From the NCBI RefSeq assembly GCF_030272615.1, contig NC_081405.1, positions 155,603,613 to 155,667,612 on the forward strand: DNA of 64,000 nucleotides. Direction: 5' to 3'. The notes beneath the pieces were generated by a model. The model searched no databases. It saw only the letters and a program-made list of their open reading frames with translations, and had not been told where the DNA came from. How positions within the stretch are numbered: position 1 is the first letter of the stretch; every line of letters begins with the position of its first letter. This stretch comes from Cryptomeria japonica (taxonomy: Eukaryota > Streptophyta > Pinopsida > Cupressales > Cupressaceae). A program made the translations under genes and the position numbers. This document shows, piece by piece, positions 49,101 through 58,564 of the stretch.

Positions 49101-49938
49101 ATATTGATGGCACATTGTTTATAATAATAAAAAGTTATGGAGTCAGGACCTTTTCAAAAAAAAATGTTTAATTAATAAAAAGCAAACCTGTAAATAAAAT
49201 CAAGGGCTTCTTTAATTTCCTTTTGAAAATGTCGATCTATTCCAAGACGTTCAATATTATCAACGAGGACAAGAAGTGGGGAAATATTTTCTGCAGATGC
49301 ACTGAACATGTCTTTGATCTCGCTAATAAGACTCCCACAATGTTCAGCGTAGAGAGGAGCCTATGAAATCCCAAGAGACATTCATTTGATAAGAAACTCA
49401 CGTAATCTTGTGAATCAATTTTTTATTTCTTATTCAATCTCTGTATTGTGAACATTCTACTTATTGTAAACTTAAAGCTTTTAAAATCTATCATTTAACA
49501 AAACAAAATTACCGTAACAGTTATACCTATTATTAACTGAAAGCTTTTAAAATCTATCGTTTAACAAAACAAAAATACCATAACTGTTCTACCTATTATT
49601 AACTGAAAGCTTTTTAAAATCTATCATCTAACAAAACTAAAGCACTGTAACAGGCTATACAATAAATTTTTAAAAGAAGGAAAAAAATTGGTTACCTCAT
49701 AAGGATGCTTCGGAAGAGACTGTATAAAATCATCGCCCCACAAGTTGGGATGATGCTTACCAGTGCGCCGCAATGGGATTTCTACTTTAGATAAGGCCTG
49801 ATTTACGATAGGCTTTATAAGCTTTTTCCTTGGTATTAATGGCACTGCTTTACTGCAAAGTTGAAGATTGTGGGACTGGGGAGGGTGAGGTTTGAGGCAG
49901 AAGCCCAAATTAGGTGGAAAAATGGAGATAAGAGCCAT
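46185..49938 (-). CDS. Terpene synthase, gymnosperm TPS-d type, probably a plastid monoterpene synthase
   Basis: Ten exons on the minus strand: 49938-49696, 49360-49188, 49070-48985, 48852-48638, 48502-48405, 48299-48207, 48050-47835, 47739-47601, 46856-46608, 46481-46185. All introns are GT-AG, phases agree, and the 1809-nt CDS gives 602 residues. The start is the ATG at 49938 (MALISIF); the open frame upstream begins only with TTG. Residues 1 to about 55 are basic and acid-free, like a plastid transit peptide. RR(x8)W spans 57-67. RHR lies at 317-319. DDTYD (metal binding, ionises the prenyl diphosphate) is at 354-358, and an NSE-like GDIKSFKGE at 498-506. Length, class-I motifs and the ten-exon structure fit conifer mono-/sesquiterpene synthases; RR(x8)W and the transit peptide favour geranyl diphosphate as substrate. 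The product cannot be told from sequence. The loop at 139-149 ([11 protein letters not shown]) looks about nine residues shorter than usual. Confidence 0.9.
46857..47600 (-). other. Intron 8 of the terpene synthase
   Basis: 744 bp, the longest intron, extremely AT-rich. It starts GTATGG and ends TGTAG. No inserted element is recognised. Confidence 0.8.
49474..49665 (-). repeat. Three-copy 66-bp tandem repeat in intron 1 of the terpene synthase
   Basis: Copies begin at 49474, 49540 and 49606, each with AAAGCTTTT(T)AAAATCTATC and then 'taacaaaac'. The third is the most diverged. The array fills more than half of the 335-bp intron 1. Confidence 0.88.
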
Positions 49939-50010
49939 TGCAAGCAAAATTTGTTTGTTGCTCTTTTACAGAGAGAATTGAATGTTGCAAGGAATGCTAG
50001 TTTGTTTCCA

Positions 50011-50017
50011 ATTTATA
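50011..50017 (-). promoter_or_regulatory. TATA box of the terpene synthase
   Basis: TATAAAT on the minus strand, in the context CTCTATAAATTGG, lies 73 bp before the ATG. That would place transcription start about 45 bp before the ATG. Confidence 0.65.
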
Positions 50018-50067
50018 GAGAAAAATCATTTGTGAAAAGGGGAGGTGAAAAAGCATGTGTTCTTTAC

Positions 50068-50073
50068 CACGTG
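50068..50073. promoter_or_regulatory. G-box (CACGTG) upstream of the terpene synthase
   Basis: The palindrome CACGTG sits 51 bp upstream of the TATA box. G-boxes bind bHLH (MYC-type) and bZIP factors. In plants they often mediate jasmonate or light responses, which would suit an inducible terpene synthase. The position is suggestive; function is inferred. Confidence 0.5.
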
Positions 50074-50076
50074 TAG

Positions 50077-50858
50077 AGTCTGGTTCTCTACATCTCCCGC
50101 GTGCGTTGAAATAGGAACCCTTGTGCACCCTAATTTGGCTAATTAGGTGAAAAATCACTAATTTATGACCCTTGTGCACCTAACCAATCCTATTGCATTC
50201 ATTGAAACTATCCAAAAGCCAAAAAAAAAATAGCCATAACCACTTTTTAGTATTGCTATAATAATAACTTTTTTTTGTTTAGAATTAGGTTGGATAATAA
50301 TATTAGATAATACATTTTTGCAAGAATATAATGGAGAGTGGCCATAATTGTAATATAGTTATAAACTTACAATAGTATCTATAACTAATTCAAATCTTAA
50401 CAATAACCCTAATTGTAACCTTAACATAATTTGTACCCTACCCAAATTTTTAACCTAATTAGCCAAATTTTTAACCTAATTCTAACTCTAAATCTAACGT
50501 TAAATACAACTTTAATCATATTTTTTTTGTAACTTTAATCTTAATTTAGAAATAATTTAAACCTTATTTTAACAATTTAATTTAGAAATAATTTAAACCT
50601 TATTTTAACCTTAACCTTAACTCTTATTCTAACACTAACTCTTAATATAAACCTAATTTTAATCCTAATCATAATTTAATAATTTTAAAATTATTATAAT
50701 TAATAAGAATTAAGATTAAATTTATATTAAAACATAATTATTAATTAAGTTATAATCATTTATTTAAATTATAACCTTAAAATTAATAATAATAAATTTA
50801 TTATTATATATTTTTGATAATGTTATTATTAAAGAATTATTTATAATTAATATATTAA
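50077..50858. other. Terpene synthase upstream region
   Basis: It contains a direct repeat of CCCTTGTGCACC (about 50118 and 50170). A 300-bp run of low-complexity 'aaccctaa/aaccttaa/tctaactcta' phrases follows (50390-50650), and then AT-rich sequence up to the LINE target site. Confidence 0.6.
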
Positions 50859-50870
50859 TCTTTATATAAT
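50859..50870. repeat. LINE target-site duplication, left copy
   Basis: TCTTTATATAAT; the identical 12 bases recur at 56900-56911. Confidence 0.82.
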
Positions 50871-51137
50871 TTTTTTTTTTATATTAAAGATCGAGGGAGA
50901 ATAGAACAAAAAGATAGTTGTCACCGCCACATGATAGCAGAAACAAAAACTAAACTAGAGTGAGAGTTTGAAACCGCACAACAGTGAACGATCAAGAAGT
51001 CTGAAACTATCCAACAGAGAAATTATAAGAAAACAACAGATAAGCTAGGACAGGATGCCATCAATGGCCTCCACCCAAGCCGTCCACCCCTACGATCCTT
51101 CCATCCAGACAATGTTCTTCCGGCTCAGGATTTGAGA

Positions 51138-52710
51138 TCACATCTCAACCTGGGCGTAGGAGGGTTCCCTATTAGTTCTAACTTCATTGTTCAGCCTATT
51201 GAGCGTCTCCTCAAAGGATGAGAGGTTGTCCCCGTTGCGTCTCCATTCGTACCCATCTTTCATCTCATAGATGAACATGGTGGCGTGCCCGTCTTTCAGG
51301 AACCTCAATAGCTTATTCCTTTCAACGTTCATGGTAAGAGTAACCTGCATAGCAATTTTAAAGAATATGAGTATTCAGAAAGATTCAGTAAGGGCCCTGG
51401 TTTGACCATCAAACCTCTCAGCATTCCCAATCTTCCATATATACTAGAGGATATTAGCAAATAAAATAAACTAGAAAATATTAGCATCTTTCTTTAAGCC
51501 ATGAATATAACCAGAGATAACTTTCATCGTATTCATAAGGTCAGGGATAGAAAAACCAAACATTAACCAGATCTCCTTAGAAATGCAGCTGTCAAAGAAG
51601 ATATTCCTGCAAGTATCAGGGAGTTTACAGATACAACAAAGATCAAAAGCATCACAACTCCATTTTAGAGGGAGCCTATTCAGCAACAACAACCATTTAA
51701 AGCACTTGAGTTTTGGTTCAATCGAACTTTTCTAGAGCCTGCTAAATATTTTCTGCCACTATAGAATAGAAAGGTTAGAATACCATAACATATTAGCATG
51801 ATTGATAATAGAGGAATCAGAGTTCAGAATAGCATATATATTTCGTGCCTTAATTTTAGACAAAAGAATACCATCTGCCCACTTAAAAGATAAGAAACTA
51901 TGCGAGTCCACGTAGCAATCCTTAGGCAGTCCAAGATCCGCACAAGCCCATTTAATCAAATGGTAGGTCCTTTTTTGAGAGGAAGGAAGGTTGAACTTCA
52001 AACTGAGCTCTTCCCAAGAAGGAATATTACCATGCTCCAGAATATAAATGAAGAGTTTAATTCCTTTTCTGGCCCAGGCCCTAGCTAAGAACCCTTGTGT
52101 GAGAACCAGAGGCTTGCCCGCGTGATGGAGGTTCCACCATATGGATCTCTCACCATGGATAAGGTCACCACTACTAACACTAGTGTTACCTAATAATCCT
52201 CTAACATATTCCTAGGCCTTCCAGATAGACCTAAACACACAAGAGCCTTGGACAAAGATAGGGAAATCATCGGCCACCAGGTCGGCAAAAGGTAAACCTT
52301 TCTAGGAGTTGGCCTTCTTCAAAACAACCCTCTCAATGTTGCTTCTGATTAAAACCTTCCAAGGCTTATGTCCTTCCAAGGCATGGAAGATCCACTTAGC
52401 CGCAAGAGCAATACCTTGGGTCCTAAGATCTTTTAACCTAAGGCCACCAAGAGTTTTCTCAGTGTGACACCATTTCCAATTAACAACATGCAATTTCCTG
52501 TTGCCTTTACCATCCAACTAGAGAAACTACCTAACAGCCTTTTGAATCTCAAGGATCTGGTAGTTGATAAACATCCAAGTAGAGGAATAGTAGATATTAT
52601 AAGATGAGAGGATTTTTTGGCAAACTTGAACTCTACCAGCTAGGGAGAGGAATCTATTGTTCCATTTGTTTAGTTTCTTGTCAGTTTTCCCTTTAACCCA
52701 GAGCCACATA
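51138..52710 (-). pseudogene. LINE ORF2, post-RT and zinc-binding region
   Basis: From 52709 downward, frames read LNKWNNRFLSLAGRVQVCQKIL, LHVVNWKWCHTEKTLGGLRLKDLRTQGIALAAKWIFHALEG, and near 51640 SCDAFDLCCICKLPDTCRNIFFDS. The last is the C-x2-C...H/C-type zinc module ending plant LINE ORF2 proteins, with the usual His apparently replaced. Stops separate the pieces. The frame at 51138-51350 may be the ORF2 end or 3' UTR. Confidence 0.75.
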
Positions 52711-52714
52711 TCCT

Positions 52715-54036
52715 TCAGGGAGGGGGATTCAGAAAACGGGCACCAAGGTATCTAACAATCTTGGATGGACCACCCCATTGGTACCCATAGTTATCAAACC
52801 AATCCGGGGGATGCTCCCTCCAACTAAGAAACGTCGACTTGGCCTTAGAGATCTGGGCTCCCGCGATAGAGCCAAACAGATGTAATTTATGGTTAAGGTG
52901 ATCCATATTAGCTTTGGTAAGCTCAAGAAAGAGAGTCGTGTCATCAACAAATTGAATGTTGATAAGTTCATTGTCATCAGGGAGCCTAACTCTGTTAACT
53001 TTGGTGGAGAGCGAGCTATCTCTAAGGAGATAGTATAATGCATTCGAGGCAATAACGAATAGGGCAAGGGCTAGAGGGCACCCCTGATGAATGGAGCAGG
53101 AAAGCAAAATAGGAGGTGAGAGGGAGCCATTAACATCAATATGCGCAGAAGCATCCTGTAAAAGGACTTTAACATAGGAACAAAATTCCCTAGGAAAACC
53201 AAAGGATTCAAGCTTTAGGATAATAAAGCCCCATTCCAGCCTATCATAGGCTTTTTCAAAGTCTAGGAGAAACATAACAACATCTTGCCCAGAGACCTTA
53301 GCCCAATCCATAGCTTTCCAACTGGTAATAAGGTTTTCCAGAATATATCTACCCTTAATGAACCTGGTCAACGTAGAGCATATGAACTTGGGTAGGATCG
53401 TTTCCAGCCTAATAGCAAGCATTTTAGCCAAAATCTTATAGGAAACATTGAGAAGAGTAATGGGCCTCCAGTTTTCGCTGAGGACCTTATCCCCATCCTT
53501 GGGTAAGAGTTTAATAGTGCCCTTGTTGATAGATCCTCCAAGGGAGCCTTTAAGGACAGCCTCATTATAAACGTCCAAAAGGTTAGAGCAGATCCAATCA
53601 CTATTAGCTTTGTAATATTCAATAGGGAGCCCATCAGGCTGCGGGGCTTTATCATTATGGAGGGAATTGATGGCACTTTGAATTTCATCAAAAGAGAAGT
53701 GAACTTCAGGAGGCAGGCATCTTCCTTAGTGATCCTTCTGGGGATGTTGGCTTGAAACTCGATTCTAAGGGTCTTATCTGCCTCAGACTCCTCAGAGGTG
53801 AATAGATTTTGGTAAAAGAGAGCAAAGGCCTCTTTAATCTTGTCAAGGTCAAAGATCTCATCATTATCAATGATGATTCTATCAATTGTTTCCCGGCTAT
53901 GTTTATGCCTAAGAAGGTTAAAGAAAAAATTGGAACCTTTGTCACCAAACTGAAGCCAGTGGGTACGGGCCCTAATCATCACCCCCTTAATCTTGGTGTG
54001 TTGGTGTCGTCTAAGAGTATCCCTCGCACTAGCCAC
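52715..54036 (-). pseudogene. LINE ORF2 reverse transcriptase
   Basis: The N-terminal part (54036-53368) has THWLQFGDKGSNFFFNLLRH and REQ-like linker sequence. After a frameshift the 287-residue frame 53578-52715 gives the palm and fingers: WRPITLLNVSYKILAKMLA, VVMFLLDFEKAYDRLEWGF, CSIHQGCPLALALFVIASN and INIQFVDDTTLF. The catalytic aspartates (LDFEKAYD and FVDD) are kept, so this domain is the best preserved of the element. Confidence 0.88.
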
Positions 54037-54148
54037 ATTAGTAGCAAGTTCGGGGTTGGAGGGATCTGACTAGACTTCATTTTCCATCCGTAAGAGGTTA
54101 CTGTTAAGAGTAATTTCCTCAAATCTATAGTCTTTGGCCCTTTTCTGA

Positions 54149-55030
54149 TCAATAGTTTGCAATTTTTTGCCAAGAGTTAATATTAAAGTTCCATCTATCA
54201 ATATGTGACGCAAGGTCCTCGTTACTTTTATTGATCAATCTGATAATGCTAATGGTAGAGAGAACATCCGCATCTTTGAGGAGGTTAGTGTTGAGAATGA
54301 ATTTCTTAGGCCCCAACCTATTGGTGGGAAGAGGGTTAGACAATCTGATATGGGTAGAGATAGGGTGATGATCAGATAAAGTAAAGGGGTAGACCACAAT
54401 AGGGTTACCATGAGCATTAGGGGCAAATGAAAGGAGGTCCTTATTGGCATAAATTTGGTCGAGCCTACAATAGATTCTATTAGGACCTATTTGGGAGTTA
54501 CACCATGTGTTCCATAGCCCCTTGGATTCAACCTTTTTACTGAGTAGAGGGTCAAACAAATTTCTAATATGTTTCATCCTATCCGAATGGGTTTTTTCAG
54601 AACCCTTCCAACCAAAGGCAATTCAATCCTAGAGGGATATTCTTTCCTTATAGTCATTAGACGCATAGATGTTACAGATCCCAAAGAGGGTGTTGTTAAT
54701 ACTAACTGATGCCCAAACAACCCTGTTACATGGGGAGAAGCCCTTGCCAGTGATGTGATTCGCCCATTTAGGGCTGACGAGCAAACCAACACCTCCCCTA
54801 CCCTTGAGATGGCTAGATTAGAATTTGATAGAGTCCTTCCAAATGAAGTTTAAATTAGTTTCTAGAGTAAAATTAACAGATTTTAGCTCCTGAAGCATAA
54901 GGAAATCCATATCTTTATGGGAATCCATGAAACATTTAACAATCCTCTTCCTGTCTGGAGCTTCCAGACCTCTCACATTCCATGAGATGAATTTCATGGT
55001 AAACCAGATGGGGTAGTTATGGGCCTTCAA
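54149..55030 (-). pseudogene. LINE ORF2 endonuclease
   Basis: It starts MKFISWNVRGLEAPDRKRIV, then DFLMLQELKS, the WN and E motifs of the exonuclease/endonuclease/phosphatase fold. After stops it continues with VWASVSINNTLFGICNIYAS, IYCRLDQIYA and LSDHHPISTH, which holds the catalytic SDH. At least two stops and one frame change interrupt it. Confidence 0.85.
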
Positions 55031-56658
55031 CAGCTAGGAGGCTGTTGTCACAAGCAGGGGAACCCTTGTCCTTTTTTTTCGTAGAGTTAGCCTTATTCTT
55101 AGACCCCATGGGCCTTCCCCTTCTATTAGGTTTGGGAACGCCATCTGTTTGAACGTCAAGGTCATCTCCAGGCGCATCCTCCTCCAGACAGATACTTCCT
55201 GGGAGAGGTTCTTCCAATTCCATCAGTATGACATTCACCTTCGATCAAGGCCCTTATGAGTAGAACATGCTAGGGGAACAAAAGGCAAAGTTTCTAACAA
55301 CACTAGTGTCAGCACTGATGACCTGAGCCATGGTAGAATTTGAGGACATGCCCCTAGTGGATCCACTACTGCTATCGTTACAAAGGATGGAATCGATCTT
55401 CTAAGAGAGATTAGTAGATCCATCACCCATAACGATACCGCCAGAGCATCTAAGAGGGGTTTCAAAAATTCTAATTATGCTCTTAACCTTAGAGGGGGTG
55501 TGAGAAATAATAACTAGGGGAGGATTAGAAGAAGCTCTGCCCTTATCCAAAGCCATTTGTTGTGCATTCTTCCTTCTGTGCTTTTTGGAGTTCATTACGA
55601 CTTGGTAGCCGTTGTTCGATAAAATAGAGGAGGTGACATCCAGAGGATGGAGAGGGGGGGCCGCACTGGAGGGTGGGAGCAAGGTGTTCGAGGTGGGAAT
55701 GGAAGGTTCAGGGCGAATAGCAGGGGCGGATTCCATGGTGGGCTGAGCGGTCTAGATGGAGTGACTGTTGGGGATGGGATTAGGCTTAGTAGCATTCGCG
55801 ACGGAAGCTCTCTTCCTCAAGATGGGGCAGTTTTTCCTCACATGTCCCTCATTTTTATAGAGGAATCACGCGTTCAAACCTCCCAAAAATTCCAGTGTGC
55901 AGGAGAAAGAGTCCTCTACAATATTGAGATGGAGGGAATTGGGCAGGTTAACCCCAGGTAGGATGGAGATAAGTAATCTGGCATCGAGATGGGGAACAAG
56001 ACATGGGGTTTCATCCATGCGGATGAATTTGCCGAAGGGTTCGACAATTTGAGGGATGAACTTTCATGAAAATGATGGTATATTTTTAATGATTACCCAT
56101 CTAGAGCTCAAAAGAGCCAAGATTTCTTCAGGATTAGCTTCACGGGACCAACTTAGGGCATGAAAAGTCGTTTTACCCACATTCCAGTATAGTTTCTTTA
56201 GAACTTCTGATTGCATTTCATGTGATTTGAAAAATATGATGAACAAACCCCTTCTGAATTTGCCTATAGAAAGAAAAACAAAGCCCTAATTTTAGGTTCC
56301 CATAATTTTAAAACCAATCATCCATGAATTTCTGAGGAGGGCATTTATCCGCATCCACACAAGCAAAGAAAATGGTAGAATCTTTCAACCTATTTTTTTC
56401 CAAAGTAATTTCATTCACCATGGATTCATTAGGGGAGATGGTGAAAGGATTGGGGCCGAAACTAGGGTCCTTACCTTGTGGACCCGCCCCATCACCATCT
56501 GCGGCAGCCACAAACCTAGCATCCTTCACGACGAAGCACGAGCCTCCACCCACGGCCTCACAGAATGACTTTTGTTGCAGAGGGGGTTGGGAGGAGGGCG
56601 GCCAAGTTTGGGAGTGGGGCTTCCCATCTGTATGTACCTCCATTAAAGGCAGAGCCAA
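55017..56658 (-). pseudogene. LINE ORF1 (DUF4283-like, CCHC zinc knuckle)
   Basis: The first frame starts MALPLMEVHTDGKPHSQTWP and runs to NRLKDSTIFFACVDADKCPP. The next has FIIFFKSHEMQSEVLKKLYW, HALSWSREANPEEI and SSRWVIIKNIPS, like the DUF4283 domain of plant LINE ORF1 proteins. Near 55810-55850 lies a partial knuckle (GHVRKNCP). The rest is a Ser/Pro-rich tail ending with GRPMGSKNKANSTKKKDKGS. The product would bind LINE RNA. Confidence 0.7.
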
Positions 56659-56899
56659 TGCACGCCCAAGAAGGGGCGAAAAAACCTAAGCAATTACGAA
56701 ATCATAAATGCAGAACAAAGAAGGGGAAAGAAAGTGCAAACCACGTGAAGGAGGGAGACCTCCTCCAAACCCATGCCAACACCTCGGGAGAAGTCCTCGC
56801 TTGTAGACTGCAAATGAGAAGCCGTCAGTGAGATCCAGTCAGCAAATCCACTTCATTAGAACGCCGAAAAACAGCCGAAATTTAACATTTTCAAACTAT

Positions 56900-56911
56900 T
56901 CTTTATATAAT
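56900..56911. repeat. LINE target-site duplication, right copy
   Basis: TCTTTATATAAT, identical to 50859-50870. Confidence 0.82.
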
Positions 56912-57312
56912 ATTTTAGATTATACTATTGTATTATATAGATTTAATATTATATGATAAGGATATATAATATTTTCTTTCATTTATGTTATAAATTTAGT
57001 CTAGATTAAAATTAAATATGTTAATAATATTAAGTTATTAGGCAAAAGTTTATGTCAAATTTTATTAGATTTTAATAATTTAATTAGTATCTTACTAATA
57101 TATTATTATATATAATTTTATTATTGACTGATTATATATAATTAACATATTTAATTCTTATTTGTTTTAATATCAAAAACAAAATTAATCCTAATATAAT
57201 ATTTTTAATTATATTATTGTATATATATATACTTAATTATATTAATAATATTTGTCAATAATATTTAATTGAATTATAAACTATATAGAGAATATATATT
57301 AATATTTTTATC
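56912..57312. other. AT-rich intergenic sequence
   Basis: Nearly pure A/T with 'ataatatt' repeats; no gene. Confidence 0.6.
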
Positions 57313-57330
57313 AAAGATATTTTATTTTTG

Positions 57331-57570
57331 TCCAAGGGGTTGAGTTTAGTTGGTTAAAGCATTGAGTTCTCAATGTGGAGACCCAAGTCCAACTCCCACG
57401 AGGGACACCTTTGTGTAGAATTCTAAGTTGTGACTCTTGGTCTTCCATTGGTTGTTTAAAGTGGATTTCTAAGTTGTGACCCTTGGTCTTCCAATTGTTG
57501 TTTCTAGTTTGGTGCTCGAATGAGTAAAAAATGAACTTCGTGATTCTATGATACTTAATACAAAAAAAAA
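57331..57570 (+). mobile_element. tRNA-derived SINE
   Basis: The 240-bp element has an A-box-like TTAGTTGGTTAAAGCATTGAG and a B-box-like AGTCCAACTCC 38 bases later, then a body and an A9 tail. Imperfect direct repeats flank it: AAAGATATTTTATTTTTG (57313-57330) and AGATATATTTTATTTTGG (57571-57588). Inside the body a 47-bp segment is duplicated (TAAGTTGTGAC(T/C)CTTGGTCTTCCA near 57423 and 57471). The promoter layout and TSD support an RNA-polymerase-III SINE of the Au type; the family name is a guess. Confidence 0.72.
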
Positions 57571-57588
57571 AGATATATTTTATTTTGG

Positions 57589-58564
57589 ATATTTTCTACT
57601 ATATAAAATATAATTAATAATAGATATATTTTTTAAAGGCCCTTTGTGTTTTTAAATTTTTTTAAGACATAAAATATGAATTTTAAAAATTCTAAAAAAA
57701 ATGTATTTACTAATTTTTCTAGCAAAGTAATTTGATTTTCCATTTTTATTGATGGTTAAAAAATTTCATCCGAGTTGTTTATGTATAAATAAAATAAAAC
57801 TACTTAATTGTAATTGGTTCAAAATATTTTTTTTAATAAAGATGAAAAAAATGGAACTCATTGCAATAATATTGGTTAAAGGCAAGTACTAATATTTATT
57901 TTAATCTACCTAAAAAATTGTTTTAAAAAACTCATTTACATAGTGGATCCGTGAAATCAGGTAATGCAAATTATTTGAGTCAATTAGATTGTTGAAAAAG
58001 TTGAAAAACAATTTCTGTAATTTAGAAACTTAAAAATCATGCATCGTAACTTTTTAAAAATATAATTAAATTAAAAATTAGAGTACTATTATATTCTGAT
58101 TTTTAATTCAATTATTAAATACAAAAAACTTTGCTGTAAGAACCTTTTTGATACTTCCATAGACAATCTGACCTAATTCCCCTTAAAATAAAATAAACAT
58201 TAATAATCACAAAGAATAAAGAATAACATTTTAAGCAGCAACAAACATGACCAAAACTAATCAAAAACTCAGATTCAAAACTTTACCAAAGATAAATTGC
58301 CTTCCAGATTTTCATATATATCTCATTTTTGCATGTCAAAGATAGACATGCAATGTAATAATACTGTTTTAATCATTATTAATTAAATTAAAAATAAAAA
58401 TATAACTATATTTTAATTTATAAATAAATAAATAAAATAATTAAAATACATTGTGATTGTTGAATAGTCAATGACCACAAAAAATATTCATATATTGTAC
58501 GTTAATCATTGAAAACTTTGTCTTGTAAAAGATGATCAAAGGAGCGACTTTGCTGCCTAGATAT
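57589..58564. other. AT-rich intergenic sequence
   Basis: Long A and T runs; no gene, edge or array that I can support. Confidence 0.5.

Larger units (their letters stand above)
50871..56899 (-). mobile_element. L1-type LINE, nearly full length
   Basis: The element is 6.0 kb and reads on the minus strand. It has a 5' leader of about 240 bp, ORF1 with a CCHC knuckle, ORF2 with AP-type endonuclease, reverse transcriptase and a zinc-binding C-terminus, a 3' UTR, and a poly(A) tail seen as T10 at 50871-50880. The 12-bp TSD TCTTTATATAAT flanks it. Frameshifts and stops break both ORFs. GC content is visibly higher than in the AT-rich flanks. Its 3' end lies about 0.93 kb upstream of the terpene synthase start, in the same orientation. 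Confidence 0.92.

Noticed and set aside
49939..49947. Longer terpene synthase start at 49947 (TTG read as Met)
   Set aside because: TTG is not a normal plant start; the ATG at 49938 has good context (GCAATGGCT) and gives a typical N-terminus.
53809..54069. 86-codon + frame over the LINE
   Set aside because: Shadow of the minus-strand reverse transcriptase.
57341..57415. A functional tRNA gene
   Set aside because: Box-like sequences exist, but no cloverleaf could be folded by eye and a SINE body with A tail follows.
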